A stretch of 64,000 bases of DNA, from the NCBI GenBank assembly GCA_047967505.1, contig CM106539.1. The stretch is one strand, 5' to 3'. The stretch comes from Dipteris shenzhenensis (Eukaryota; Polypodiophyta; Polypodiopsida; Gleicheniales). Shown here piece after piece: positions 32,828-43,920 of this stretch. The notes below the pieces were generated by a model. That model ran no database searches and was not told the DNA's origin. It was given only the letters and a program-made list of their open reading frames with translations. A program made the translations under genes and the position numbers. Numbering within the stretch: position 1 is the first letter of the stretch; every line of letters starts with the position of its first letter.

Positions 32828-33850
32828 TCATGATACTTGCATACCACTATCTGCATTGCTTTGAGGAGATTCTCTTGATCTCAATCTACCTGTCCATGGC
32901 GAAGTAAGTGAACCACTACTAGAGGACACTATAGGTCCACTAATATTTGGTGATTGCTGCTGTGAATTCTGTGCAGCATTACCATTTTGTGCATCTACAT
33001 CATCAATCACATTTACCGGTTTATACCAGCTGCTCATCTCATCAAAAACAACATCTCTGCTCACTGTAAACTTACGAGTAGAAGGCTTATCGCATCTATA
33101 CCATTTTTGCTGCAAAGAATAACCAATAAAGATGCACTTCTCAGCTTTAGGATCCAACTTGGATCTCAACTCATCGGGCACATGAACATAGGCAATGCAA
33201 CCAAAAACTTTCAAATGAGAAATATCTAGTTTCCTACCAGTATACCTCTCCTCTGGTGTCATGCCATGTATTGCTGTAGTGGAAGTCCTATTCATTATGT
33301 AGACTACTGTAGCAAGTGCTTCAGCCCAATAATAATCTGGCAGGTCTTTTTCGTTGAGCATGGCATGAGATACCTCTCCAATATGCATGTTTTTCCTTTC
33401 TGCAAGTCCATTTTGCTGTGGGGTATGACTGCATGAATATTGCTGCTTTATGCCGTACTCTTGCGGGAACCTTGCAAACTCATTTGAGAGGTACTCTCCC
33501 CCTCCATCTGACCTTAAGCATTTTATTTATAGGCGTGTTTTTTTCTCAACCATAGCTTTAAAAGCTTTGAAATGTCCAAACACTTTACTTTTCTTTTTCA
33601 TAAAATACACCCAAACTCTTATGCTGTAGTCATCAATAAAAGTGACAAAATAATGACAGCCTCCAATAGATGCAGCTTTAGTAGTCCACACATCAAAGTG
33701 GATTAATCCCAATGGCCTCTTACTCTCTTGAACATGTCTAGGAAATGGTTTCCTTGCCTGTTTTCCAAATTGACAGGCTTCACATACCTTATGCATTTTT
33801 GCAACCTTGAACTTAGGCAATCCTGCGACAATATTTTGGGCCTGCATTAA
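32828..33850 (-). pseudogene. Copia F second copy: integrase
   Basis: CEACQFGKQARKPFPRH, LIHFDVWTTKAAS with the first Asp and YFVTFIDDYS are in the 33,527-33,847 frame, ended by a stop. Beyond it come LRSDGGGEYLSNEF (second Asp) and QQNGLAERKN (Glu), then the C-terminal part from 33,388 to 32,828 (LKVFGCIAYVHVPDELRSK). All three catalytic residues are present although the frame is interrupted. Confidence 0.88.
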
Positions 33851-33859
33851 TTTAAGTCA

Positions 33860-34440
33860 TTGTACATTAACATGACCAATGCGTTTATGCCAGATATCAA
33901 TATCTACAACTACACTGGTCCCATGTGCAAACATTGCTGCACTCAATTCAAGCATGTCTGCATCCAATGTAAACATCTTGCCCTTCTTCTTCCATTTGCT
34001 ATCAAGCGACCTTCATTTTTCATATCCTCAACAAAGCATCCATGAGGGTTAAATCTGACCTTCAAGCCTGCTCAACCATTTGACTAACAGAGCTATTCGG
34101 GACATGAAATACATCAGACAGGTATTTCTTTTTCCCATCCTACATAGACAAAGGAATTTTACCAATCTGCAGAATAGGATGTGCAGTATCATCACCAATC
34201 TCCACAAATCTTGGTCTTTCCATTTTCCTTGCATCCTGCATCCATTATGCATGACCTGTCATGTGGTTTGATGCACCTGAGTCAACATACCACACATCAT
34301 TGCTTTCTTCTGCACTTGTCATAGAATTCATCATGTACTGCACCATAAACAAATGCTCATTTCTGTCATCACCCTGTCTACTAGAGGATGCATAATTGCC
34401 TTGCTGCAATTTTCCATTCATGATGTCATTCTGCTTTTTG
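33860..34440 (-). pseudogene. Copia F second copy: protease region
   Basis: WYVDSGASNHMTGHA (~34,248-34,292) is the intact Copia aspartic-protease motif. Further on, the GAG-pre-integrase region is broken by a deletion and stops near 34,070 and 33,860. Confidence 0.85.
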
Positions 34441-35312
34441 TAGCAGTCTTTAGCCATATGACCCATTTTACCATAGTAGTAGCATTCAACATTGCAGTTT
34501 GCATTTTGGCCTCTCTGCCATCCACCACGACCTCTTTGGCTCCCCCTGCCTCTAAAGTTACCACGTCCTCCTCCATAGGACTGGTTTTCTTGAATTTGTT
34601 GCACATTTTGATTTCTGCCACAGCCTCCAGATCGGCCTGCTCTACCTCTGCCTCTACCTCTTCTAGCATTTGAGTAGAAGAAATATTCTTTTGAAGTTCC
34701 TCCTGATTCAGAAGAAGATGCACCACCATTTCTCTGCTCTTCAAAAATTAGAAGAGCAATCAACTCCCCAAAATCAGGAAAATTCTCACAGACGGCAATG
34801 GATGTCCAGAACTATGCATAATCCTTTCCTAGACCACCATTCAAGGTCATAGAAACTAGATCATCATCTTCCACTAGCGACCCAATGGAAGCAAGTGCAT
34901 CTGCAATCTTCTACACCTTCATGTGGTAGTCATTGATGCTCATATTTTCTCTCTTCACATTATGCAACTCCTGCTTGAGCTACTTGGCTTGCGTATTTGT
35001 GCTATACATTTTTGTCAAAGTATCCCACGCCTCCTTCAACGTGCTTGCATTCTAAATATGCACAATCATAGAATCTGAAATACATATAGATAGCCTATAC
35101 ATAACTTTCCTGGCGCTCTCATGCCAGCCTTTAAATGCCTGCAACTCCTATTGATTGGGAACATTAGGAATAACTTGTTCTTGTTTAGCTCTAGTAAAGA
35201 ACTCCCAATAGCCTTTTCCCTTAAGGAAATTCGTGATTCTAAACTTCCATGCTGGGAAGTTGTTCTTGTCAAGCTTTTCAGTGACTATCTATGAAAGAGC
35301 ATCAGACGCCAT
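34441..35312 (-). pseudogene. Copia F second copy: gag
   Basis: ATG at 35,312 begins the same MASDALS opening as the other copies. The UBN2-type gag follows, with stops near 35,290, 35,148, 35,050, 34,980 and 34,900. The Arg/Gly-rich tail and knuckle are open from 34,763. The knuckle reads CYYYGKMGHMAKDC: the second Cys is Tyr. Confidence 0.88.
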
Positions 35313-35612
35313 TACAAAACACTGCAAAAATATTCTGTCACTGCAAAAAACACAACTTCTACCTCACAAGGGCAAATCTACAAAACTGACAAAAGTGGTA
35401 TTTGACCACACAGTCACTTCCTAGTGATGATTTTGCATCAATAGGCAATAAGAATGATTCTGTCACTCCCAATATCTCTATGCACAGGCATACGATGCAA
35501 TTTCTATGCCAACTTTTCACCGACCTGCAAAACAGTGATCGCACAGGAAAACCAGGGCACCTTTCTGAGTGCCTACGGAAAACTTCCACCACCAAAACGG
35601 GCCCTGAACTAG
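35313..35612 (-). other. Copia F second leader and fusion junction
   Basis: The leader of the second internal copy starts abruptly at ~35,608 without LTR or PBS, fused to RNase H of the first copy after HRSTDGP. The join has GGCC-type microhomology and a repeated GATGGGC filler. The homologous leader of the first copy lies at 37,875-38,170. Confidence 0.88.
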
Positions 35613-36765
35613 CCCATCTGGCCCATCTGTAGATCGATGCAGATCATAAAGTAGCTTATGCAACCAAGATGCCTCACATGCAGCCATTGGTGCACCCTTG
35701 TACTCAGCCTCTATGCTCGACAAGGCAACTGTAGTGTATTTCTTGTTGCTCCAAGTGACTACAGCACTCCCAAAAGAAAACACATATCCACTGGTAGATC
35801 GTCTATCAAAAATACTACCAGCCCAATCAGCATCAGTGTATCCATGCAATTGTATCTGAACCTTAGTCTCATAAAATAGTCCATACTGCAATGTGGACTT
35901 CACATACCTCAGTATGTGTCTAACCGCATCTAAATGTGGTTTCCTTGGAGCTTGCATAAACTGACTTACCAACCCAACAGCATAGCTCAAATCTGGCCTG
36001 GTAATAGTCATATAGATCAAACTTCCTACTATGCGTCTGTACATAGTAGGGTCTTCCAGAAGCTCACCTACATCTGCACTCAACTTCACATTCTACTCCA
36101 AAGGGACTCAGCCTGTCATCCCATATTTGCACACCATGTCCAATCCATACTGCCTCTGCAAGAGCCATATCCCACTTGTGGATCTAATCACCTCAATGCC
36201 CAAGAAATAATGCAGCTCTCCCAAATCCTTCATCTCAAACTTCTGCTTCAATAGCATTTTCATATGAAGGATATCTTCATCACTATCACCTGTGATGATC
36301 AAATCATCAACATAAATGACAAGCAGCATGATACATTTCTCTGTTTTTCTCACATAAAGTGAGAAATCTACCATGGAAATCTGAAAGCCAAGAGTGACAA
36401 GATATTGACCTATCTTGTCAGACCATGCTACTGTCCTATCTTGTCAGACCATGCTCTGGGTGCTTGCTTCAAGCCATACAAGGCTTTCTTCAACCTCCAA
36501 ACAAGCGCAGGATGAATAGCATGCACATAACCTGGTGGTTGCTCCATATAGACCACTTCTTGCAAATCACCATGCAAGAAGGCATTCTTTACATCCATCT
36601 GATGTAAAGAACATCCCTTTGATGCAGCCATAGCAATGACTGCTCTTCCGGTTGCCATCCTTGCAACCGGACTAAATGTTTCTTCATAATCAATGCCATA
36701 TGTCTGTACATACCCCTTGACAACTAATCTTGCCTTGTATCTATTCACAGAACCATCTCCACAAA
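35613..36765 (-). pseudogene. Copia F first copy: RT and partial RNase H
   Basis: From the deletion junction at ~36,763 RT is present from [15 protein letters not shown] on. It includes [14 protein letters not shown], the 26-bp duplication, YVDDLIITGDSDED, a ~12-bp deletion near 36,107, and RNase H with YTDADWAGSIFDRRST and LSSIEAEYKGAP. RNase H stops being homologous after HRSTDGP at the fusion point, before the YCDN motif. Confidence 0.9.
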
Positions 36766-37874
36766 TCCTGGTCTTTGCATTTTCCTTGCATCCTGCATCC
36801 ATTATGCATGACCTGTCATGTGGTTTGATGCATCTGAGTCAACATACCACACATCATTGCTTTCTTCTGCACTTGTCACAAAATTCGTCATGTACTGAAC
36901 CATAAACAAATGCTCATTTCTGTCATCACCCTGTCTACTAGAGGATGCATAATTTCCTTGCTGCAACTTTCCATTCATGATGTCATTCTACTTTTTGTAG
37001 TAGCCTTTAGCCATATGACCCATTTTACCATAGTAGTAGCATTCAACATTGCAGTTTGCATTTTGGCCTCTCTACCATCCACCATGACCTCTTTGGCTCC
37101 CCCTGCCTCTAAAGTTACCACGTCCTCCTCCATAGGACTGGTTTTTTTGAATTTGTTGCACATTTTGATTTCGGCCACGGCCTCCAGATCGCGGCCTGCT
37201 CTACCTCTGCCTCTACCTCTTCCAGCATTTGAGTAGAAGAAAGATTCTTTTGAAGTTCCTCCTGATTCAGAAGAAGATGCACCACCATTTCTCTACTCTT
37301 CAGAAATTAGAAGAGCAATCAACTCCCCAAAATCAGAAAAATTCTCATAGATGGCAATGGATGTCCGAAACTATGCATAATCCTTTCCTAGACCATTCAA
37401 GGTCATAGAAACTAAATCATCATCTTCCACTAGCGACCCAATGGAAGCAAGTGCATCTGCAATCTTCTTCACCTTCATGTGGTAGCCATTGATGCTCATA
37501 TTTTCTCTCTTCACATTATGCAACTCCTGCTTGAGCTGCATTTTCCTGGCTTGCGTATTTGTGCTATACATTTTTGTCAAAGTATCCCATGCCTCCTTCA
37601 ACGTGCTTGCATCCTGAATATGCACAATCATAGAATCTGAAATACATATAGATAGCCTATACATAACTTTCCTGGCTATCTCATGCTAGCCTCTAAATGC
37701 CTGCAACTCCTATTGATTGGGAACATTAGGAATAACTTGTTCTTGTTTAGCTCTAGTAATGAACTCCCAATAGCCTTTTTCCTTAAGGAAATTCGTCATT
37801 CTAAACTTCCATGTTGGGAAGTTGTTCTTGTCAAGCTTTTCAGTGACTATCTGTGAAAGAGCATCAGACGCCAT
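36766..37874 (-). pseudogene. Copia F first copy: gag and truncated protease
   Basis: ATG at 37,874 starts gag; the frame is open from 37,664 to 37,371 (YRLSICISDSMIVHIQDAST). The Arg/Gly tail and knuckle follow, then WYVDSDASNHMTGH, where the Gly of DSGAS is Asp. At ~36,763 the protease region joins straight to RT, deleting ~2.5 kb that would contain the rest of protease and all of integrase; the junction has GAGATGG microhomology. Confidence 0.88.
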
Positions 37875-38365
37875 TACAAAACACTGCAAAAATATTCTGT
37901 CACTGCAAAAAACACAACTTCTATCTCACAAGGGCAAATCTGCAAAACTAACAAAAGTGGTATTTGACCACACAGTCACTTTCTAGTGACGATTTTGCAT
38001 CAATAGGCAATAAGAATGATTCTGTCACTCCCAATATCTCTGCGCACAGGCATACGATGCAGTTTCTATGACAACTTTTCACCGACCTGCAAAACAGTGA
38101 TCGCACAGGAAAACCAGGGCATCTTTCTGAGTGCCTACGAAAAACTTCCACCACCAAAACGGGCCCTGAAATGGCCTTCCGTAGCATATACTACCCTCTC
38201 GCCACAACGCAAAGGGCGTCCCAATGTGAGACAGTGCACTCTTGCACTTTTCAACTATGCTACCTATAGAGATTTGCTCCCAAACTCAAAAAATGAAAGC
38301 AACACTAATCCTCTTACCAAGACACCGTGAACTTGGATTGATTTCTTGAGCTTACCACGAACCGA

Positions 38366-38377
38366 GCTCTGATACCA
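38366..38377 (-). promoter_or_regulatory. Primer-binding site of Copia F
   Basis: The minus strand reads TGGTATCAGAGC directly after the 5' LTR. It is the only PBS in the element, although there are two internal regions. Confidence 0.88.
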
Positions 38378-38737
38378 TGTGAAGAGAGTGGGAGATAAGT
38401 AAGGAGTCTCACTTGCAGCTTTCTCACATACACAATGGGGGAATACACACAAAGGTGGAGGCTGGAATCAGTTTTCCTCTTCTTAGTTGTGAAAGCCAAA
38501 AGAACTCTCTCTTTAAGTACAAAAGGAATAGATGAACCCTATATGTGGGTCTCAAACCAAACTCAGCTAACCTAGGTGGCATATTAATTGAGCCACTAAC
38601 TAAAGAATATAAAGATAGCTATCATCCAGCTACTATTCATGGGTGATGTACCAACCGCATCTGCAGCTAGCAAATCGGTGACATAAATGCACAACGGTCA
38701 CCCTGTCATATCATGAGTGGAGCTTGATATCTCAACA
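38378..38737 (-). repeat. 5' LTR of Copia F
   Basis: 360 bp, minus orientation, TGTTGAGATATCAAGC to CCCACTCTCTTCACA, aligned over its full length with the copy at 30,633-30,992. Confidence 0.95.
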
Positions 38738-38742
38738 ATCAA

Positions 38743-39076
38743 CCCCTTGAAACTCCTCGATATATATAATTTCATGTCATATTGAGCCACAAGATCTTCT
38801 TTCAACAACATATCGCTCTTCTCTTTGGCATGACCGGCTTGTTGAGATTATGGCCTTCGCTGATCCTTTCCTTCTCCCTATGCTTGAGTACAACATCACT
38901 TGGGCTGTTACCATCTTCATTCTCATCTAAGGGAGGAAAGTATGGTGTGGTCTCTTGGAGTAAAAGCTTCTTTTTAATGTCTGTTTCCGAGTGATAACTA
39001 TCTCTGTCACTCAGTTCGAAAGCAATAGGAAGTGACGAGGTGTGTGAAGTTTATTACCCCCAACTTCATGTCACAT
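38743..39076 (+). repeat. 5' LTR of gypsy D, right part
   Basis: It continues the LTR after Copia F and matches 63,195-63,527, ending ...CCCCAACTTCATGTCACAT. Removing Copia F gives a ~1.95-kb LTR, in agreement with the 3' copy once MULE2 is removed. Confidence 0.9.
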
Positions 39077-39754
39077 CTTTTTGGTGGAGACATCGGGTAT
39101 GTTTGGTATTGGATTCATCACACCTTACTAAATGGTCTCAGGTATGATGTATTTCATGTTGTGCCTAGTATAGGCATGTTCTTTTTATGTGATAAAGAGG
39201 ATGCCTGGAAGAACTTCATTCATAGAGATTGGAGCCCGTTTAAGAGAACTAGAAGATTGTGAAGGTGATGCTCAAGCTATTCACACGGTCATCATGATCA
39301 TATTTTGTATGTTTCTACTCTTGGATATGTTGGTGAATTGGCAATGCCATCAAGCACAATGATAGATTGGGGATTGATTCATGCACTCGTGGCAGCTTGG
39401 TGTGAAGAAGAGTAGAGTCTTTGGGTGGTTTTTGACTATAACAGTGGAGTGGTGATTCTTAATTCTTTCAACTTCTTTTGCTATGCAAATGATGAAGAAT
39501 ACAATATCTTGAAGTTGTTATGTGCACTTCCAATTTTGAGAAGGGTGATTATTGAATGCATGTATACACAATGTTTTCATGGTGTTGGTTGGTCACTTAT
39601 TTTTGAAGATTTGGTTGAGGATCACACTGGGGAGGGTTTTCAACAAGTGGTTATGCATAATAAGTCGGCCTTGGTATACTAAGGCTTTGTGGGAGCTTGC
39701 TTGGATCTTACTTGGGATATTGTTTGGATCTTGGTGTTTCCTTTTTGTATTTCA
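39077..39754 (+). other. Leader of gypsy D with a possible primer site
   Basis: Just after the LTR lies TTGGTGGAGACATCGGGTA, which resembles the TTGGCGCCGTTGCCGGGGA-type site behind many plant Tat/Athila LTRs; this assignment is tentative. The remainder has short frames on the plus strand without recognised domains. Confidence 0.4.
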
Positions 39755-40430
39755 TCATGGTGAAGATTCCAATGTTTCAAGGGACCTAAGGGGAAGACCC
39801 AGATTCTTATCTTTGGGATTTAGTTTAAGGATGCCAGCTTTCTGGATGGTCCGTGAAGGATCGAGCCGAGATTTTGCCTGATTTTCTTGAAGGTGTAGCC
39901 TTGAGTTTCCATCAGACCTTGCCGAACTCTACCAAGGAGGACTGGGAGACCAAGTTGTGACTACAATGAAGCAAAGATTTGGGGCAGTGGAGTCACCAAA
40001 TGCTTTGATGTTGTAGTTGGACCGGTTCTATCAAGGAGAGGGTGAGATGGTCTCTGAATTGGCAATCCGATATAAAACTTTATGGACAAAGTATGAAAGG
40101 GAAACTTTGCAAGCTGTCATCTGCATCATCGGCCCCTCAAAGTCTCTCAGGGATGGAGCACTTAAAGATGAGAAAATTTGTGATGTCTTTGGAGCCTCAT
40201 CTTTGCTCAAAAGTAATGAGTAAAGATCCAACAACATGCATGGAGGCACTTCGCATTGTGACCAAGAACGAAGTTTCTCTATAGATCGAATCCTCTTTTG
40301 TGTCTTCAACAACTTCAACTTATAAGGTGGAGATAATGTGCACTCCTCAGGTACCAAAGTCCTCTGAGTTAGATCATAATATTTCCCAATTTATGGCAGA
40401 TTTTATTGATTTGAAATTGCATTTGGTTAA
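39755..40430 (+). pseudogene. gag (capsid) of gypsy D
   Basis: KIPMFQGT, GEDPDSYLWDL, KDRAEILPDFLEGVALSF and TLPNSTKEDWE are visible, followed in another frame by KQRFGAVESPNAL and LDRFYQGEGEMVSELAIRY. This is the capsid domain pattern of Ty3/gypsy gag (G-x-x-x-E-D-P...W...F...F). At least two stops and two frame changes break it. Confidence 0.8.
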
Positions 40431-40840
40431 TGCATGACAACCTAGAGCACCAAAGAGTGAGGATAAGCCTCAAGATAAGAGTGGAGTCACTTGCTATGAA
40501 TGTAATAAAAAAAGTTCACTATCACCCTAAGTGTCCTAGATTGAGAAAGAAAGAAGAAAAACAAGTATCCTTGATAGAAGCTTCTTCAGGGGATGAGGAA
40601 AGAGAGGTAATGATGGCTATTAAATGGGGACATGGTAAAGCAAAAGAAGAAGAAGAAAGCAGGGAAGAAGTAGATGAGGAACATCAAGAAGAGGAACACC
40701 ATAGTAAGAAAAATAAGGCATCTAGAAGAAGAATTAGCCAATCAAACTTTCCTTTAGGACAAGGCATTGGAAGCTATGACTTGTTGTCAACCTTAAAGAA
40801 AAGGAAATCCATATCACCTTTGGTCAGTTACTTGCTTTGT
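40431..40840 (+). pseudogene. Nucleocapsid region of gypsy D
   Basis: A CCHC knuckle C-YE-C-NKKV-H-YHPK-C can be read at ~40,490-40,533 if one base in a run of seven A is skipped; as it stands the run shifts the frame. A Glu-rich, then Lys/Arg-rich linker follows up to the protease. Confidence 0.7.
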
Positions 40841-41300
40841 CTCCAAAACTACGAAAAGAATGGGGAAAACTAGCAAGCACAAGGGTGTCAAAGAAGAAAA
40901 AGAAGAAAGGTGCCAACCCTGATGTCCAAAAGGTAGATATAGATGTTGGGGATGATGTGCCTATGGTTGATGTGATCATTGATGGTCGAGTGATTTCTAA
41001 TGTTTACATTGATGGAGGTGCATCGATTAATGTCATGACTGAGAATACCATGATAGATGTTGATTTAAAATACTCTAGACTTACTACCTCTCCTTATTGC
41101 TTCAAATTGGCTGACAACATTAGGGTAAAGACCTTGGGAGCTATAAAGAATCTAGAAGTGGATGTATGTGGAATTTTATGCCGACTACTTTTCAGGTGAT
41201 CCCTACCAAGCTAGATGCACATGCCTATCCGTTGATTTTGGGAAGGCCTTGGCTACACAAGGTGAAGGCTATTTAAAAGTGGGATATTGGAGAATTGATT
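40841..41300 (+). pseudogene. Aspartic protease of gypsy D
   Basis: A Lys-rich start and DVPMVDVIIDGRVISNVYIDGG lead to DGGASINVM (41,012-41,038), the retropepsin-like active site of plant gypsy elements. The flap region and LGRPWLHKVKA follow after a frame change at ~41,195. The catalytic Asp is kept. Confidence 0.82.
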
Positions 41301-41321
41301 TTGTAGGGAAATGATAAGAAG

Positions 41322-42401
41322 GTGTGCTACAACATCGAAAGCCACAATAAGAAAGTTGTCAAGGAGGATTCTTCAACATTAGAGAGTTCGAGCTCTAACT
41401 TAACTGATAAAGAAGAAGAGACAGGGTGTATCTCCGAGGAGTACATCTCAGAGGGTGAGGTGGAAGGAGTAGCCTTTGTTCTTTGTCTTGGTGCTGCTCG
41501 AGATGAGTCAGGAGGGAACAAGGTGGTGGTGCAAGACGATCCTATAGAGACACTTCATGTGGAGGATGTGCAGCACACTAAACGGAGCCAATGTAATGAA
41601 GAGCTTCTTAGTGATTCTCTATCAGGTAATGAGAAGCTCCAGTACTTGGATATGTTAGATGATTTTGCATATTACTTTGCAATAATCTATTCACAGGTTC
41701 GACCAATCTCTCTTGTGGAGCACAAGATTGAATTGAAGCTACAAATAAAGCCAGTTGCGCAACGCTTAAGGAAATTGGGGGTGATCCAAGCTAACGCACC
41801 AAAGAAAGTGGTAACACAACTACTTGAGGCTAGATTCATCTTTCTTATTGATGATTTAGAATGGATATCTCTTGTATCTGTCACACCAAAGAAAGGAAAT
41901 AAGTGGCGGGTTTGTGTGGAGTTTCATCCTTTGAATGCATGCACTAAGAGGGATCATTTTCCTTTGCCATTCCAAGATGAAATACTAGACCAAGTAGCAG
42001 GGCATGAGATGTATGCTATATGTGATGGGTATTCTAGGTGCTTTCAAATTCGCATTCGGGAGGAAAATCAAAAGAAGACATCATTTGTCACACCTTGGGG
42101 AGTTTTTGCTTATAGAGTGATGCCTTTTGGGTTGACCAAGGCACCAACTACATTTCAAAGGTTCACGAGTCAAGTGCTTGAGCCTTACTTGGGAAAGTTC
42201 ATAAGGGTGTTTTTGGATGGTTTCTACATTTATTCTTGGCACATAGATCACATGGAGAAGTTAAAGATAGCCTTAGCTAGGATTGATGAAGCAAAAGGAC
42301 ATCTAAATCCTAGCAAGTGTCATTTGGCTCAAACAAAAGTAGTCGTGTTGGGGCATATTGTGTCTGAAGAAGGCTTGCAAATGGATCCTGACAAGAGTTA
42401 A
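41322..42401 (+). pseudogene. Reverse transcriptase of gypsy D
   Basis: An open frame of 359 codons with an acidic linker (residues ~1-120) and RT from about residue 140. Motifs are WRVCVEFHPLNACTKRDHFPLP, then AICDGYSRCFQIRI (first Asp motif), TPWGVFAYRVMPFGLTKAP and VFLDGFYIYS. In family members the last is F-x-DD; here the second Asp is Gly, which would abolish polymerase activity. The frame ends at a stop right after EEGLQMDPDK. Confidence 0.9.
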
Positions 42402-43050
42402 GAAATCATGGCATTGACAAGTCCTAATAGTGTGACTAGTGTTTGCAGAATTCTGGGAAAGAGCAAGTATTATCAACGCTTTTGTGATGATTTCATAGAG
42501 ATAGTGCATCCAATGAACTTGTTGACAAGAAAAGGAGTTTCTTTCCAATGGGGTGTGGAGCAACAGGAGTCTTTTTAGGAACTTAAGGAGGCCATGAGTA
42601 AGGGCCCAATATTGAAGACCCCTAATTGGTATCAAGATTTTATGTAAATCCAAGTGTATCTTTGCATTCAGCTGGTGCTGTATTGCTACAAAAAGTAGAG
42701 GCAGGTAGAATGCAACCCATCTATTATGCCATCCGATAGCTTACAAAGGTGGAAACAAGGTATGAAAAAATGGAGCAGCAAGCTCTCTCTTTGGTGTTTT
42801 TAGCCAAAAAGTGTCACTCCTATTTATTGCTTCAACCGTTTTTCTTCCTTACCTCCCACTCTGTATTAGCATATTTAGTTCACAAGCCTAATCTTGGGGG
42901 GAGATTCGCAAAATGGTTGTCAGAGCTTCAAGAGCTCTCTTTCTCTTTTGTAATTGAAAATACCACTAGGTCCACCATGAAAGATTTGCTCATAGGACAG
43001 GAGGATCTAGGAGAAGAAAAGAAATGTAAGTAGAACATTAAATATGAAAG
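42402..43050 (+). pseudogene. First RNase H (RT-linked) of gypsy D
   Basis: RILGKSKYYQRFCDDFIEI, then after stops at ~42,576 and ~42,645 the frame from 42,749 with RYEKMEQQALSLVFLAKKCHSYL, HSVLAYLVHKPNLGGRFAKWLSEL and SFVIENTTRSTMKDLL. This is the RNase H-like domain that follows RT in all gypsy elements. Confidence 0.82.
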
Positions 43051-43145
43051 GGAGACACCACCAACAGATTTTATTTTGTATTTTGATATGGTTTTTAGTC
43101 CTTCACGCCAAAAAGGAGCCACGGGGATGGTCTTGATGAATTATG
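43051..43145 (+). pseudogene. Second RNase H of gypsy D, part before Copia C
   Basis: FILYFDMVFSPSRQKGATGMVLMNY is the first strand of an additional, cellular-like RNase H domain (usual start Y-F-D-G-A). It is cut at MNY by Copia C and resumes at 49,049. Confidence 0.8.
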
Positions 43146-43314
43146 TGGGAGTGCTCTCAACGGAAGCAGAATGGAAGAGGGAGAGAGAGAAACAGAGAGC
43201 CACACAAGTTTTGGTGGGTGTAGAAAACCCTAATCTTCTTTTTCATTCATTTATATATGTGTTTGAGTATTGTACATAACCGGGGTAAAGGCACAGTGAC
43301 CTTTAACCCCCACA
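43146..43314 (-). repeat. 3' LTR of Copia C
   Basis: On the minus strand it starts TGTGGGGGTTAAAGG and ends at the palindromic TTGAGAGCACTCCCA. It is preceded by the polypurine tract AAGTGGGAGGT (43,315-43,325). Confidence 0.93.
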
Positions 43315-43367
43315 ACCTCCCACTTAAAGGACAATGTACCTTTAAGGGAGAACAACCAGGGAGCATA

Positions 43368-43920
43368 CTATCTAATGCCCATCAATACACGACAATACTC
43401 AAACTGCTGACTAGATAGACTCTTCATCAGCATATCTGCAGGGTTATCATCTGTATGAACCTTAACAAGCTCTATGCGCTTGTCCTCAAGTACCTCCCTG
43501 ATGAAATGGTACTTGACCTCAATGTGTTTGGTCTTTGCATGAAAGACCGGATTCTGTGCTAGCTGAATAGCACTCATAGAATCACTATGCAATGTCGGTA
43601 CACCTGTATGAATCCCCAAATCTCCCACTAGCCGATCAAGCCATACAGCCTCCTTGCAACCGTCTATGGCTGCAACATACTCAGCCTCTATGGTAGACAA
43701 AGCAATGCACTTCTGTGCGCAAGACATCCACGACACTACACCAACTGCAAAGGTGAACACATAACCAAAAGTGGATATCCTACTATCCACATGCCCTGCA
43801 TGGTCTGAATCTGTGTACCCAAGTACACGCAAGCCTCTACCAAAGCAGATGCACATCTCCTTGGTACCCTTCATGCATCTCAAGATGCACTTAATTGCCT
43901 CCCAATGCCTCTTTCTTGAT
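43368..43920 (-). CDS. RNase H of Copia C
   Basis: An open frame of 171 codons with GYTDSDHAGHVDSRIST (Asp), LSTIEAEYVAAIDGCKEAVWL (Glu), HSDSMSAIQLAQNPVFHAKTKHIEVKYHFIRE (Asp) and a final TDDNPADMLMKSLS. This is the Copia RNase H with its catalytic residues kept. The last residues read RVLMGIR before a stop. A frame change at ~43,880 separates it from the RT connection. Confidence 0.9.

Larger units (their letters stand above)
30633..38737 (-). mobile_element. Copia element F: one LTR pair around two fused internal regions
   Basis: The LTRs lie at 38,378-38,737 (5') and 30,633-30,992 (3'), each 360 bp, flanked by GTCAA and ATCAA (4 of 5). Inside, a shortened internal region (leader-gag-protease, integrase deleted, RT, part of RNase H; 38,377 to ~35,615) is joined without any LTR to a second, full-length internal region (leader-gag-protease-integrase-RT-RNase H; ~35,608 to 30,993). 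The LTRs differ at about 30 of 360 positions by eye. It belongs to the A/B family. Confidence 0.93.

Noticed and set aside
35402-36254. Plus-strand frames opposite Copia F
   Set aside because: Antisense shadows of the minus-strand RT and leader.
35600-38377. A separate, later Copia insertion inside F instead of a chimera
   Set aside because: There is no LTR, primer site or target duplication at the 35.6-kb join, and both parts share orientation, subfamily markers and a single outer LTR pair.
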